From positions 2,740,102-2,804,101 of the forward strand of contig JAXIVH010000043.1 of assembly GCA_036785325.1 (NCBI GenBank): 64,000 bases of DNA. The letters run 5' to 3'. This document shows, piece after piece, positions 34,756-46,396 of the stretch (positions within the stretch are counted from its first letter, which is position 1; every line of letters begins with the position of its first letter). The translations under genes and the position numbers were made by a program. The DNA comes from Urophycis tenuis (Eukaryota > Chordata > Actinopteri > Gadiformes > Phycidae). The notes beneath the pieces were generated by a model. It made no database searches, was not told the origin of the DNA, and saw only the letters and a program-made list of their open reading frames with translations.

Positions 34756-35601
34756 TCACTTCCAGGACCCGGACTTGCCCTTGGCCCCCCGGGACGTCTT
34801 GGACGCCTTGGACCCCCTCTGGTGGTCGCTGACGCGGTTCCGCAGCACGGAGATGTCGTACTTCTGCCTCTTCAGCCTCTCGGCCAGGTCAAACTTCTCG
34901 CCGTGCAGCTGGTGCAGCCACTGCCACAGCTCCCGGGCCTTCTCCGCCAGCTTGTCCTGGCCCAGGTGCTCGATGGCCAGGGGCCGCCGGCGGTCCGCCA
35001 GCGCCTTCCTCTTCTCCTCGCGCGCCGTCAGCCGCTTGCCCTTGCGCGCGTCCGCCTTCTGCATGTAGCTGCCGAACGACTTGTTGCTGAACATCAGCTT
35101 CTTCTTCCTGGCGTCCTCCTCCGCCCGCGCCCGGGCCGCCTCCTCCTCGCGCCGCACCCGCTCCTCCGCCAGCCGCGCCTGCCGCTCGCGCTCTTGCTCG
35201 CCGCGGACGCGCTGCTGCTCGTTGCGGTCGGAGCGGCGGCGCTCGATGCGCGCCCGGAGCGCCGCCAGGTCGTCCTCCTCCTTCTGCCGCGTGGAGAAGT
35301 GCAGCTCGATCAGCGACTGCAGGTCGTGGACGTCCTTCTCCACGCGCTTGCGGTGCAGGTCGTCGAAGTCCACCTTCTCGCCGTCCGGGAGCTTGGGCGG
35401 CGCGATGTGCGGGATGTAGGTGGTCTTCGGCCGCCACTTGGAGTCCCGCTCCTCCTCCTCCTCCTCCTCGGCTTTCTTGCCGCCGGCTGGGGCCGCGCCC
35501 GTCGGCTCCTCTTCCTCCTCCTCCTCCTCCTCCTCCTCTCGCTCCTGTTCCTCCGCGTCCTCCTCTTGCTCGTACTCCAGGTTCTCCTCGGTGTCAGACA
35601 T
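34756..35601 (-). CDS. troponin T, intronless (retrogene-type, slow-muscle-like)
   Basis: A single open frame of 281 residues encodes a full troponin T, the subunit that anchors the troponin complex to tropomyosin on thin filaments. It starts MSDTEE, with an acidic Glu-rich N-terminus (residues 1-52) most like slow skeletal TnT. The tropomyosin-binding T1 part (EKVDFDDLHRKR near 75-86) follows, then a long charged coiled-coil region (IERRRSDRNEQQR, RLAEERVRREEE). The T2 part has SYMQKADARKGKR, ELWQWLHQL and KRQKYDISVLRNR, ending in WK. Normal troponin T genes have many small exons, and here there are none, so it arose by retroposition. The frame is open and highly GC-rich at third positions, arguing for function. 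Intronless troponin T has, as I recall, been described in teleosts. The open frame extends upstream to 35,844, but MSDTEE is the family start. No poly-A remnant or target duplication was seen. Confidence 0.93.
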   Translation of the reverse strand: MSDTEENLEYEQEEDAEEQEREEEEEEEEEEEPTGAAPAGGKKAEEEEEEERDSKWRPKTTYIPHIAPPKLPDGEKVDFDDLHRKRVEKDVHDLQSLIELHFSTRQKEEDDLAALRARIERRRSDRNEQQRVRGEQERERQARLAEERVRREEEAARARAEEDARKKKLMFSNKSFGSYMQKADARKGKRLTAREEKRKALADRRRPLAIEHLGQDKLAEKARELWQWLHQLHGEKFDLAERLKRQKYDISVLRNRVSDHQRGSKASKTSRGAKGKSGSWK

Positions 35602-36948
35602 GGTGCTGCTCCTGGTCCTCCTCCCCTCAGACCAGCTGGTGGCTCGCAGTCCAGGGACAAAGTGAGACCACTGGCTTGGAGTGGAGATGTTTTTGAAGGG
35701 CTCCCCCTCCCATGTGACCATGACCAGTTCAAACCCTCCAGTGCCAGGGGTCATCAGCAGGGGGAGGTTTCCAGACAGATGGAGCGAGATGGAGGCTATT
35801 TTCTCCTTGACTAAGACTTGTCCACCACGCATGGATTCAGCCACCCACCCATCAGTTATCCCCTAGACTCTGACTCACTGACCCAAACCCCCTCCCCAAT
35901 CTTCATAACTCTGTAAGGAGAAGATGAGGGACTATTTCAGATACACAACAGATGCACGCACACTTGTCCTCTCCAGGCCTATAAAAGTTGGCAGTGGCAG
36001 TGTAGCCATGACAAGGTTTCAATAGAATCGTATTCATGGTGCTTAAAAGCTTCCATTGACAAGCCAAATTACATTCTCTCCCAATACCCCAAAGAAAGAA
36101 TGCTGAAGTCAATTTCAAAGCCAAGACAGCTGTCACATTACTGCAATTCTTTGAAGTAACATATGTGTTGTAGACCTATGCATTGTAGTCCGACTGGATG
36201 ATAAACGAATCCATAAACCTACCAACTAAGTCACACGTGATGGCTGCCCATTGGCTGCTCACTTTAGAAGTTTTGGAATAGTCGATCGTCGACTTTCCGT
36301 TGTTATTCTCGTACCAGAAAACAAAAGGAAGATCTCAATAAAGAACGTGACGTGCAAGATGATATTTCCGAAACGTGTCCTTTGCTCCCACAGCCCTGCT
36401 ATTTTGAATGAGATTAAAAAAGATTCTTGATATTTGGGAGGATATGAGGCAGAGCGTTGACCCGGTTAAGAACAGCCCCGGGGGGGGATGATATCCCCGC
36501 GGGGAGCACGTCTCCTGCGTCTTTAATTTAACGAGCATGGAAAAGGGCGCGCACATTTTTCCACGGAGCGGATAATTGACAGGGAGAGACAGGTGCTGCC
36601 CGGCATCCACAGCACTCCCCGTGGATGGCAGAGTCCAGCAATTAAGCTCTTAACCGGCCTTCCCCTGTAGGAAAATGCATCTACTGTCACTCGGCATTAT
36701 AAACATGCGCATCCGATGACACACAGTGGGACATGGGATCCGAGTTTTAATTTGATTCAGCTCAAAATGATTTGGAATAGTTCAGGGTCACGTGCAGTCC
36801 GAGAGGTGGTGGAAGTTACAACTTGGTTTAGTCTGAAACAGTTGGATCCCAGTACCACAGTGTGTGGTTGTACAGTACAAACCAAGTAGGCCAGCACTGA
36901 GTCCATCAATGACAATATACACAGGCCTACATCTGATTCAATAAGAAC
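35602..36948. other. 5' flank of the intronless troponin T and intergenic DNA
   Basis: The first 240 bases stay open in the troponin T frame but show no family similarity and are probably 5' UTR. Beyond that no gene or element was recognised up to the hAT transposon. Confidence 0.5.
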
Positions 36949-39900
36949 CAGGCGCGCCGGATTCATTTCAGAAGTGGGGGGGCCAAATAGTGCTATGCTT
37001 CTGGCGCTTGTCACCATGCTTGTCACCGTGGGCATGGCTACCTGTGTAATGCAGACGCGTAGGCGGGCGCGGATTGGCGACCGCCATCCAATGGAAACCC
37101 CCGCCCACCCACCAGCTAATTTCTGGCTACTACTGGTGTAATGTCCAGTAAATAATAGGGACTAGTTAAAGGTGCGGAGTGATCAGGAATTGAAGTAGAC
37201 TAGCCTACAGCCTGAGTTGTGTGTGAGCATGCGCAACAGCAGCAGCAGTGTGTATTAGCAAAAGCAGCAGAAAACAGTCCTCTCATTAAAAAGATGGTGA
37301 AGAAAGACAAAGAATCAGGTAATGTATTTAATTAAACTGCACATGTGTCATTCTGCACAGAACAAACATCCAACTGTAGGAACACGATAAAAAAACACAA
37401 AAAACGCCTCTTGAACTGGGGTAACGTAACAGTTTGGCGGGCCTAATTAACACCTAATTAATCTTCCCCTCAGACTTTGCCGAAGTAAATTTCCCTCCGC
37501 TCACTGGCAAAGCAAAAGCTGCGGAGCACTTTTCGGAGGTCCAGGCCATCGGTCAGGTGTTTATGGATGTGGAGAAAGAGGAGATGATTTAGGCGTCGCT
37601 CAGTCATCGTTGAGCGAAGAAAAGTTTTAGCTGTGGCATTTGACATGGGCACCGTCAAATACAGCCGGAGAAGCCTGTCGACCTCACTGAAGAGGGATTG
37701 TGTGCCTCGTCCCTGTGCTGCTAGCATGTCTGCGAGTGTGGTCATCTTAGTCACCCGACTGATGGGCCTTTCAGTGGAACTGTTGTTGGCCTGCAAAACT
37801 GCTGGAAGCATCGACAGCTGGGTGCGCAGCCGCTCCATGTCCACATCGCCTGTGTACATGTCGACCACATTTTGGGGGATACTGATGCTGCTGAATCCGG
37901 GGGGACTGTTTACTGCTGTGAGTAGTATCTCCTCCATGCTCATCAGCAGATGCAGAGTGGGCTGGTTGAACCTGCGAGTCAGCTCAGAGGTGAGCAGGTC
38001 GACTACCTGAAAGAACTGGCTCCTGAAATAGTCCTCTGGATCTTCCCACTGGTGCGGTGCGTCTCCGTCATCATAGCGGCGTGGAGGGCGTCGGCGTGGG
38101 GGCAGAGCCGGTGCCTGAACCAGGTCAACATTGGCTGTTTTTTGGGCATCTTCAAAGATGCCGTGGAATGCCTCGGTTGACCTCAGATTTTTGTAGTGTG
38201 TCTGGAGCATCTGCACTGATGACTTAACTGTCTCTGGTGAGACATCTGTGGACTGGAGCACCCGAGCCACCTCCTCCGCAGAAGAGAACAGTTGTAAAGA
38301 CACTTTCAAGCCCAGGAAAACACTGAATTGTGTCATCAATGCCTGTAGCCCTGGTGCTTTTTTGCAGGCCTCTGTGTTTCCCCCCATCCGGATTATTTCA
38401 TCCAAAGTGTCGTACACCGCATCATAATGATCCAGCAAGGATTTGATTGCACTTGTTCTGGCTGTCCAGCGAGTGGGGCAGAGTGGTTTGAGGCTAGTGG
38501 TTGTGACAGGAGATGCGGCACTGATTGTGTTAAAGATGGCAAGTCGCTTGGGTGAGTTATTTATTATTTCATGTATGTCATGAACTAAACTGAAGGCACC
38601 ACGCACGATGTTGCACTTTGAAGCAGCTTCTTGAAGTATGAGGTTTAAACTGTGATTAGTGCAATGCATTGAGACTGCTTTTGGATTGATGTCTTTAATC
38701 CGTTTAGCCACACCTGACATTTGTCCCTGTAGAACAGATGCTCCATCGTAGGTTTGCCCTCTCATGTCACCAATGTCAAGGCCGCATCTAAGTAATATGT
38801 CCTTAATCGTGAGGGTTATTGATTCTGCGTCAGTTTTAGGACAGTCATACATTCCTATGAAGTCCTCATGGACAACATAGTCAGCAGATACCCATCGGAC
38901 AGACAGAGACAGCTGTTCACGCCCAGCACAATCGCGAGTTTCATCCACAGTAATTGCGTAGTATTTTGCATTACTTTTTATTTCGGATAAGAGAGTGGTG
39001 AGAGACTCCCGGTACATCATATTTATAAGTTCGTTGATGGTCTCGTGTGATGCATATTTCCCGGTGAGCATAAAGATTTTCAGAGTAGGGTTGTTCTCAG
39101 CTACCAGTTCAACTAGTTTTTGAAAATTGCTCTCCTTATCAGTGTGCCCTCTGACTGCGAGTCCCTGGCGGGTTAGAAACTGCAGACAGCGAAGTTGCTC
39201 CATCATCCCATCTCTTCTTTTTTCCTGCTCAATGCGCTGTTGTTTTACAAGCTGAACATTGATAGGGGTTTGGCTGAAGTAAGCACACTTTTTTTGGACG
39301 CACTCTTTGTGAAATTGTGATTTTTCATGGCTGTCCAGGAGACTGGGGCATTTTTTCCAGTTATTTATTCCGGACTTCACAAAGCTGTCATCTCCACATA
39401 GGAGAAAGTAACAAGCTGTTTGACAGCAGCAAATCTGCATATTTAGCAGAAGGCTCGCTTAGTGGTTTTGCAAAGGACTAACCACTCTCTATTTTTGTAC
39501 CAGTCTGCATTAAAGTACCTCTCTCTTTGGCCAAACGATCTTGCGGTCTCCTTTTTATCTATAGTTAGCTGCACAGCTTTACCTGTCTCGATGTCCCGGC
39601 AACAATCCTCCATGCAGTTGGACTCGGAACTAGCCTGGCTGGGTTCATTGCCGACTTCGGCGTTGGTCTCAGCGGGAACAGAGCTGCTGCTTTGGGGTTC
39701 TTCTGCTGGTTGACTTGAAGATCCAGGGCCAGGCTCATCAATTATTGATTCATCAATTGTTGATTTAGTATTTTTTGTGCTGAAATTCAATTTTGTTTGG
39801 CTGTATTTTGCCTTCTTGTTCGCCGGTTCTTTTGACATGTTTGCAGCTATAGCTTAACGTTTGTTGAATTGTGTGTTATGTTTGTTGAATTGTGTGATGG

Positions 39901-40423
39901 TGTACTCTTATTGGATTAAAAATGTAAATACTCTCTTCTTCTCTTGTTTTATGTTTGTGTACTACGGAGGGGGCATAGAGAACAAAATAAAACACCAGCG
40001 CTAGAAATGTTTGATTGCGAACCAGATACAATTTGGCTCGCTTAATATTTATTCATATATTTTATAACTGGAGCCCATACAGTGCCAGGGTAAGTGGGGA
40101 TTACTGCTATAGGGCTGTTGGATAGAGCCAGACGGCTGTGAGAGTCTACCCAGAGCCTGCAGAGGAGGCTTTACTGGGCTGGTGAGGCAGCAACAGGCGG
40201 GAAGGCGAGAGGTCTGCGTAGTCCAGAGTGCCCGCTGGAGGCTGTCTGTCGCCCTCGCCCCTCTCTGTATTTTCTATGTATGAGTGGAAGAGAGGAGTGA
40301 AACTTTTTTTTACCATATGTAATGTAATATAGGGACCTTTGATTTGGCTTAAAAATAATGTGGCAGGAGGGTAAAAGTGGGGGGGCCAATGGCCCCCTGG
40401 CCCCCCCCGTTCCGGCGCGCCTG
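36949..40423. mobile_element. hAT transposon, 3.5 kb, with ZMYM-like transposase
   Basis: The termini are inverted: CAGGCGCGCCGG at the left and CCGGCGCGCCTG at the right, with the internal motif AGTGGGGGGGCCAA near both ends in the same orientation. The flanks ATAAGAAC (36,941-36,948) and ATATGAAC (40,424-40,431) match at 7 of 8 bases, an aged 8-bp hAT target duplication. One transposase gene lies inside on the minus strand. Confidence 0.9.
37470..39838 (-). pseudogene. hAT transposase (TTF/ZMYM1-like), split by a frameshift
   Basis: Two minus-strand frames together make one transposase of about 790 residues. The first (39838-39443, 131 codons) has a Lys-rich then Ser/Pro-rich N-terminus and ends in KTTKRAFC within the TTF-type zinc finger. 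The second (39440-37470, 656 codons) resumes in another frame with CCCQTACYFLLCG and NNWKKCPSLLDSHEKSQFH, completing the finger. The catalytic hAT core follows: AITVDETRD, QTYDGASVLQG and MHCTNHSLNLIL, with a C-terminal dimerisation-like segment (TERRLNHLLFLHIHKHL). The family is the ZMYM1/DUF4371-type hAT group. The frame change near 39,443-39,460 breaks the protein unless it is a sequencing error. I found no intron that would repair it. The rest of the frame is open, so decay is slight. Confidence 0.85.
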
Positions 40424-42793
40424 ATATGAACAAATGGCACCAAATCACCAGTGTGATACACAGCCATGTCGCTACATATCTACTTTTTAATATTAAACAG
40501 TTACAATAACTTGATAGTAACACTTGGCAAGTATAATATAGAGTAAGCACTTGATGCACAACAGGAACTTTTAAAGCAGCTTTATCGGGTCTCCAATTAT
40601 GGTCGAGTGGGCATTACTGAACAAACCGGCTCTTAAAATTGAAGCCTTATTGATGAGGTTAAATTGGTTGCACTTTGGAAATGTTTATCGCAGACAAAAA
40701 TCTAATTTCTTGTGACCATGGATTTATTGTGATTCATTACTTTTCTAGACTAGTCTGGAGCATTGGTCTGGAGGCATAGTGTCCTCTCCTGGTCATGTCA
40801 GGTACAGCCAGACCTTTTGGACAACGTTGAGAGATCCCTTTTCTGCCCATCCCACAAATACGTTAGTTAAATTAACCACATTAAATATGTCCAATGATGA
40901 CATAGAAAGTTTGAGCAAACTTCCCTGAACACAAGTTTAATTAAGAACACAAGTCCGGCAAAAAGCCAACACAATCTGGAGAAAATATGTTTATTCATGA
41001 AGGTGGCAAATGTCAAACATTTAGTTCAGCTGTAGTTTGAGGTTAAAAACGGGTCACTGGTCCGGTAGACTGGATGTAGTTCAACTGTGTTCCGTCCTGA
41101 TGCCTTGAGGTGGATTGCTGAAAATGGAACACAAAACTCAAAACTTCACACACCAAAACTTCAGACACCCACGTCAACACAGAGCTGCAGTCCTGCCATT
41201 ATCGATGCCGACCACATAAAAAGGTACCAAAGGAATACAGCGACAGCACCACCTGGGGTTAAACTCGGGTCAATACATTTAGTCATTTGCCAGAGGATTT
41301 TCTAGATTTATAGACGAGACTCAGGACAAGGAAAACATACAAATCAATATTGGAGCAAATACAAAAATAATTGAGCTGCTCTTTAAGATTTAATTTTAAA
41401 TCTTGCTCATACATTGGCCCACAGACGCAATCTGCAGAATATTGGCTTGACCAAGGATTTATTTATTTAAGCCTATTTTAATCACATACTTAAGGATCTC
41501 AGACTGAAGAAATTTAAGCAACGACAAGTAGTCATCCATACTGTTCGTCATTCAACTCATTTAGAGTCATCTGAATTAACTGCACCCGAAGAAAAATACA
41601 CCATACATACGGTTTATTATGAAGAATTCATACACGTTGCTCAAAATCTAATACAAACGCAACAACACAGCATTGTGGTGGCCAGCATAAAACACACCTG
41701 TCAAGATGGTTCTGTTATTTTAGGAAGCAACACAGATGAAATGGTCAACGTGTAATTCTAACCATCCGAGTGCTTTAGTTAATTTCCATAGAGAGGTGAA
41801 CTTAACTTGCCTTTTGCGCCGATGTCTGTAGAAATCCTCAAATGGACTTCGTAAAAACACAAAATCACTCAAAATGTAGCAGGCCTACTTCAAATTGAAA
41901 TGTGTCGTGGTAAACGGCGTATCTGCCAGTGCATTCGCTCCGGGTCGCCAACCACAAAGCGTGTCAATTTAAAAGAAAACCTTTCAAAGTTCACAGCACA
42001 GCTGCATTGCAACACACGAGCCAGCAGCTGTGCAGAGGACTCACAATTTGCGTTGTAATAAACCATCTCATTGCAAAACAGTTGCGTTCTGCAGAAACGC
42101 GTTCACCGTAAAACCAGCGGCCCACATGAAGCACCCAGCAGAGGTAACTGAAATAATGAATGGCACGGAATGCATTACACAAATCATGCATGTTCTTTAA
42201 CGCCGGTGGTGTTTGAAAACCAAACAAGCCGTTGTCAAATTGTATAGTAGCCTCCACTCCAATCCTGTGTTGATAATTGTCTACTTTAACAGTTCACTTG
42301 CCAGACCGTGGGCTCAACTCCAAAATAGCAGGTTATACATGTAGCACAACAAGCTAGATGGACCTGCATCATAGCATCACACTAGCCACTGCGGTGACAG
42401 TAGAACATCAAGGTGGACTCTCCTGAACGAGCAAGTGAAGCAGGACCAGACGAGGATCTGGGGTTGGAGCAGAGCACTGACCCTGACCTCAAAACAAAGT
42501 TAACTTTGGGGTGGCAGCACTCCCTATGAATCTCATGAGATAAGACACATCCACAACGCACAGCCACCTGGAGCAAACAACCAAATAACTTCCACCAGCT
42601 CACAACATGTGGGTAAGACACATTAGGTTATCCTACTCACGACCCCGTTGACGTCGTTAGTGGCCACGTTTGTCTGGACGCAGGAGTCCACCGCAAAACT
42701 CCCCAAACTCACGTATTGACATTCGGTGCGGTGACACAGGTGAGCTAATGAGAGCGGACTCCCTGTGATTGGTTGAAGGAGGATACCTAAAGG

Positions 42794-42831
42794 TAGAGTC
42801 CTTTAGAGAGAGTCCTCTCTAAAGGACTCTA
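42794..42831. repeat. perfect 17-bp hairpin, 4-base loop
   Basis: GAGTCCTTTAGAGAG and its exact complement surround the loop AGTC, extended by two more pairs. Short CTCTAACT and ACCTAAAGG direct repeats adjoin it. It is probably a small fold-back duplication. Confidence 0.85.
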
Positions 42832-44227
42832 ACTCTCTAACTCTACCTAAAGGAAAACACTCGATCGGTTCCCGTGTGGGATGAGCGGCGGGGAGGACCA
42901 ATCACGAGACGGTGCGTCTGGTGGGGGGCGGGCTGTTAACCAGCCTTTACGCAACAAGCCTCGCCAGCTTCTTGTAGCGTGTTTTCACGTTGTCACTGAA
43001 CTCTAGGAAGGACAGGACAGCTGATGCTGATGCTGATGATGCGGTTACAAAACTTCCGTCCACAGCACGTGTTGTGTATATAACCAATGTAAAACAAGAT
43101 GCTGTAATTGTCATTGTAGGCTGCACCCCGTGGGCCACGTGTGCAGCTATGTAATGTCCAGGCAGATGCAACAATTAACTAAGAAATATAATAAATTAAC
43201 TCACATTTCGTCCATTGTATTCAATTTACTGTACTTTATACTGTATATCTGAAAAGTTTGATCAGTTTTAAAGACCAGGCTTGAGAGATTCAGTATATTA
43301 ACGATTTTGTTTTATTAAACAAGCACATTAAGAAAGAACAATAATTGAAGCACTACAATCCAGTGATACATTTATTGATTACACAAAAATGGACAACATG
43401 AAAATATTTCATTTTCTCATTTTATATTTGTATCAAATATATTCCGGACACATGTCTTTTCATGTACAAGGGCACAACAGATATTGATACAAATGATAGT
43501 TGCCTTCACAAAACCATTGCGTCTGTAGTTCAGGTTAAGAACGTGATGAAGAGTGAGAGAGAGAGGAAGGAGAATATAAAAAGAACACTTGTTGACTGGG
43601 TGGCAGAGAGGGAGGTGACGTACAGATGGAATGAAGGGAGTCAAAGGAGGAAGAGGAGAACCCTAAGAACCTATTGAGTCTGCAGGGTTCCACCACGTCT
43701 AACAGGCAGTGGAACCGTCTAGAAACGTCTCCGCCTCGCATTTAAGTGTCCCCAAAAACAAGATCTAATCCACCGTTACTATCATTATTAGTACTTTATT
43801 TAAATATCAAAAATATATCAGTGGATCTATGGCTACACCAAGAGAAAGAGAGAACATACAATACCAAATATGTACAAAAATGTATGCAAGGTGAAATTAG
43901 CAAATTTCCTTTTCAATATATATACATAAATACTAATTTCCCAGCGACAAAGGTGACCTTGCAGAGTTAACGTGAAAGTGGGTTGTTCATCTTTCAGGGT
44001 GGTGGGTGGGGTGTCTGGGGGGGGGGGAACACTGCAAGGATGGCGACACACTGCGCTCCGACACTGCGTGCAGAGACACTGCGTTCCTTTAGTCCGTATA
44101 CAAAACAAAAAACGAAACACACAAAAGTCGATGGCGCGTACGACCGAAAGAGCTGCCGGCAGAGGGTCCGCCCCGGGGTGGGGATCAGGGTGGACCACGG
44201 GCTGATGTCACTCCTGTGGAGGGAGGG

Positions 44228-44273
<46 letters not shown>
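44228..44273. repeat. (GA)n microsatellite
   Basis: An uninterrupted GA run of about 45 bases downstream of cry1. Confidence 0.92.
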
Positions 44274-44279
<6 letters not shown>

Positions 44280-44423
44280 CGTTAGCTCGATGCCCTCAGG
44301 TGTAAACTCAACGAATATATCTGCGGAATACAGATTTCAGTCGTACGCCAGACTTGTTTTATTTCACTCGTTGGTTTTGGTTTGATCATGTGGGGTTTTT
44401 CATTTGATGTCAGCTGGATTTGG

Positions 44424-44531
44424 GATCAAACAATATCATATCCCTTTAATGATCAAACAATATCATATCCCTTTAATGATCAAACAATATCTTATCCCTT
44501 CATTGATCAAACAATATCATATCCCTTTACT
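44424..44531. repeat. 27-bp tandem repeat, 4 copies, in the cry1 3' region
   Basis: Four units of GATCAAACAATATCATATCC plus seven more bases, with one or two changes each, lie 60-170 bases past the cry1 stop on its strand. They are likely within the 3' UTR. Confidence 0.92.
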
Positions 44532-44590
44532 GACGAAACAACAACACAGCCCCTTCCTGCCCTGGCTCCAGTCACTGGTACACACCTGTC

Positions 44591-46328
44591 TCAGTGGCTG
44601 CACTGCCTGAGGAACTTGGAGCTGGTTCCGCTGCCGGGGTCCTCGCTGTGTCTCTTCCCACTGGTCTGGGTGTGGTGCCTGGGGACACCTGGGGGACCAG
44701 TCACAGCCGTTAGAGCAGCAAACGTAACGACAGGAGACTGTTCTGACAGCGGCATTCATATGATGCATTATCGTTCATCATTTTTCATTTGATTTCTTGT
44801 TAGCTTTCACTTTTTTAATGCAATGTGATTTATTTGAATATATATATATAGATATATAATTTATTTTTTTTACATCTTGTTAGGATGCACATACAAGGCA
44901 GACGGCCAGCATCGGGATTCCGAACCCAGAACCTTCCGGCTGGGAGTCAAACACCCTGAACGCAGAACTTCTAGACGGCGGCGCTGGGTACTCAGCTGGG
45001 GGTCCTACCTTGGGTGATGGCAGGGAGCATCTGTTGGGCGCTCTGCGCGTAGTACATCAGGCTGCTCCCCGAGGCCGAATATCCTGGAGCTACAGATGTG
45101 GTGGGGGAGAGGGAGGGAGGGAGGGAGGGAGACAACAAAACAGTCAGTACTGCGCACAGAAACGACACAAGAACCCCACGATCCCATTCATGGGGCACAA
45201 TTCCCACAATCCAATTCTTGGTGCCGCTCAGTGTGTTCTATGGAGGGAAGCAGGCTGGGAACAAAGGAAGAATGGAACAAAATGGCCGTGCCCCGGCTAC
45301 CCCTCCATGTGTTGGGTGTGATTGCATACATGTGCTGGGGGGTGGGTGGGGGGTGGGGTCGGGGGGGATTCATTGACGTTTGCCGAGAGTGTGTGTCATT
45401 GTGCCGACGCCCACCTTGCTGCTGTGTGCCCAGGCCGCTCTGGGTCTCGTCCTGCGAGTACGTCATCACAGCGTTCTGCCAGTCGCCCTGGGAGGGGGTC
45501 ACCGCGCTCTGGTAACCTAGGAGACAGAGCGGGAAACGGTCCATCTCTGGAGACACACTCTGGCTGCCCGCGCCCCCCCCCCCCCAGTACAGCCCTCTCT
45601 CAAGAGTACACAGAACATCTTCTGACATGTGTTTGGGTTTGTGTATTGGCCACAATCTGACAACTAATGACAATGAGTTGAATACATCTGTTGGTGAGGT
45701 TCGAGATAAACTCAATGTGAAAATGGGTGACTTCGATGCTGTACAGCTTACTGTATGTTCATTCACGAATGTATCACTGGATTACCAAAAAGGTGTCGTA
45801 ATAATATCATACGGCAATAGAGGTTTGGTGTTGATCTACAGTTGTAATTATCCATGAATTAAAATATCAATAATTATTTTATCTTCTATCCTTAAATCTA
45901 AACAACACCAGAATAACCAGTGTGCCAGTGCTTTGTCTCTGATGGACTACAGGGCGCAGACCGGCTGCTGTGGAACCCAGTGGGCCCAGAACCCAGTGGG
46001 CCCGGCCCGGAGGCTCACGTACTGGACGGGGTGGTGGCGTTGTGCGCGGCCTCCATGGAGAACCCCAGCAGGCCCGCGGACGCCTCGCCGCTCCCGGTGC
46101 CGTTGGACGGAACCGTGGCCAGGAGGCCTGGGGGGGGGAGAACCAGGATTAATAACACACACACACACACATACACACAGGAACAAACTACAGGGTCCTC
46201 ACTAGTGTATACAATTCCTATTTTCTTGGTTAACAAAAAAATGTGCCAACCACGTCTCCAGACCTTAGCAGTACCGACCGCCACCCACACACACACACCC
46301 CCACCCACACACATACACACAGACCCAC

Positions 46329-46396
<68 letters not shown>

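Larger units (their letters stand above)
40432..44423. other. intergenic stretch 3' of cry1
   Basis: No gene was recognised. It contains a perfect 17-bp stem hairpin at 42,794-42,831, a TA/T-rich part at 43,200-43,450 and a GA tract at 44,228-44,273. The last few hundred bases may belong to the cry1 3' UTR; a possible polyadenylation signal on the minus strand is at 44,363-44,358. Confidence 0.5.

Noticed and set aside
34648..35814. 388-codon plus-strand Leu/Arg-rich ORF opposite troponin T
   Set aside because: It is an antisense shadow of the very GC-rich troponin T frame.
37293..37325. Possible small first exon (MVKKDKESG then GT) inside the hAT element
   Set aside because: No matching downstream exon was found on the plus strand; a short ATG followed by GT is expected by chance.
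46017..46023. Alternative donor GTGAGC for cry1 exon 10
   Set aside because: It would put exon 11 out of frame; the overlapping GTACGT donor keeps the cry1 tail reading frame.
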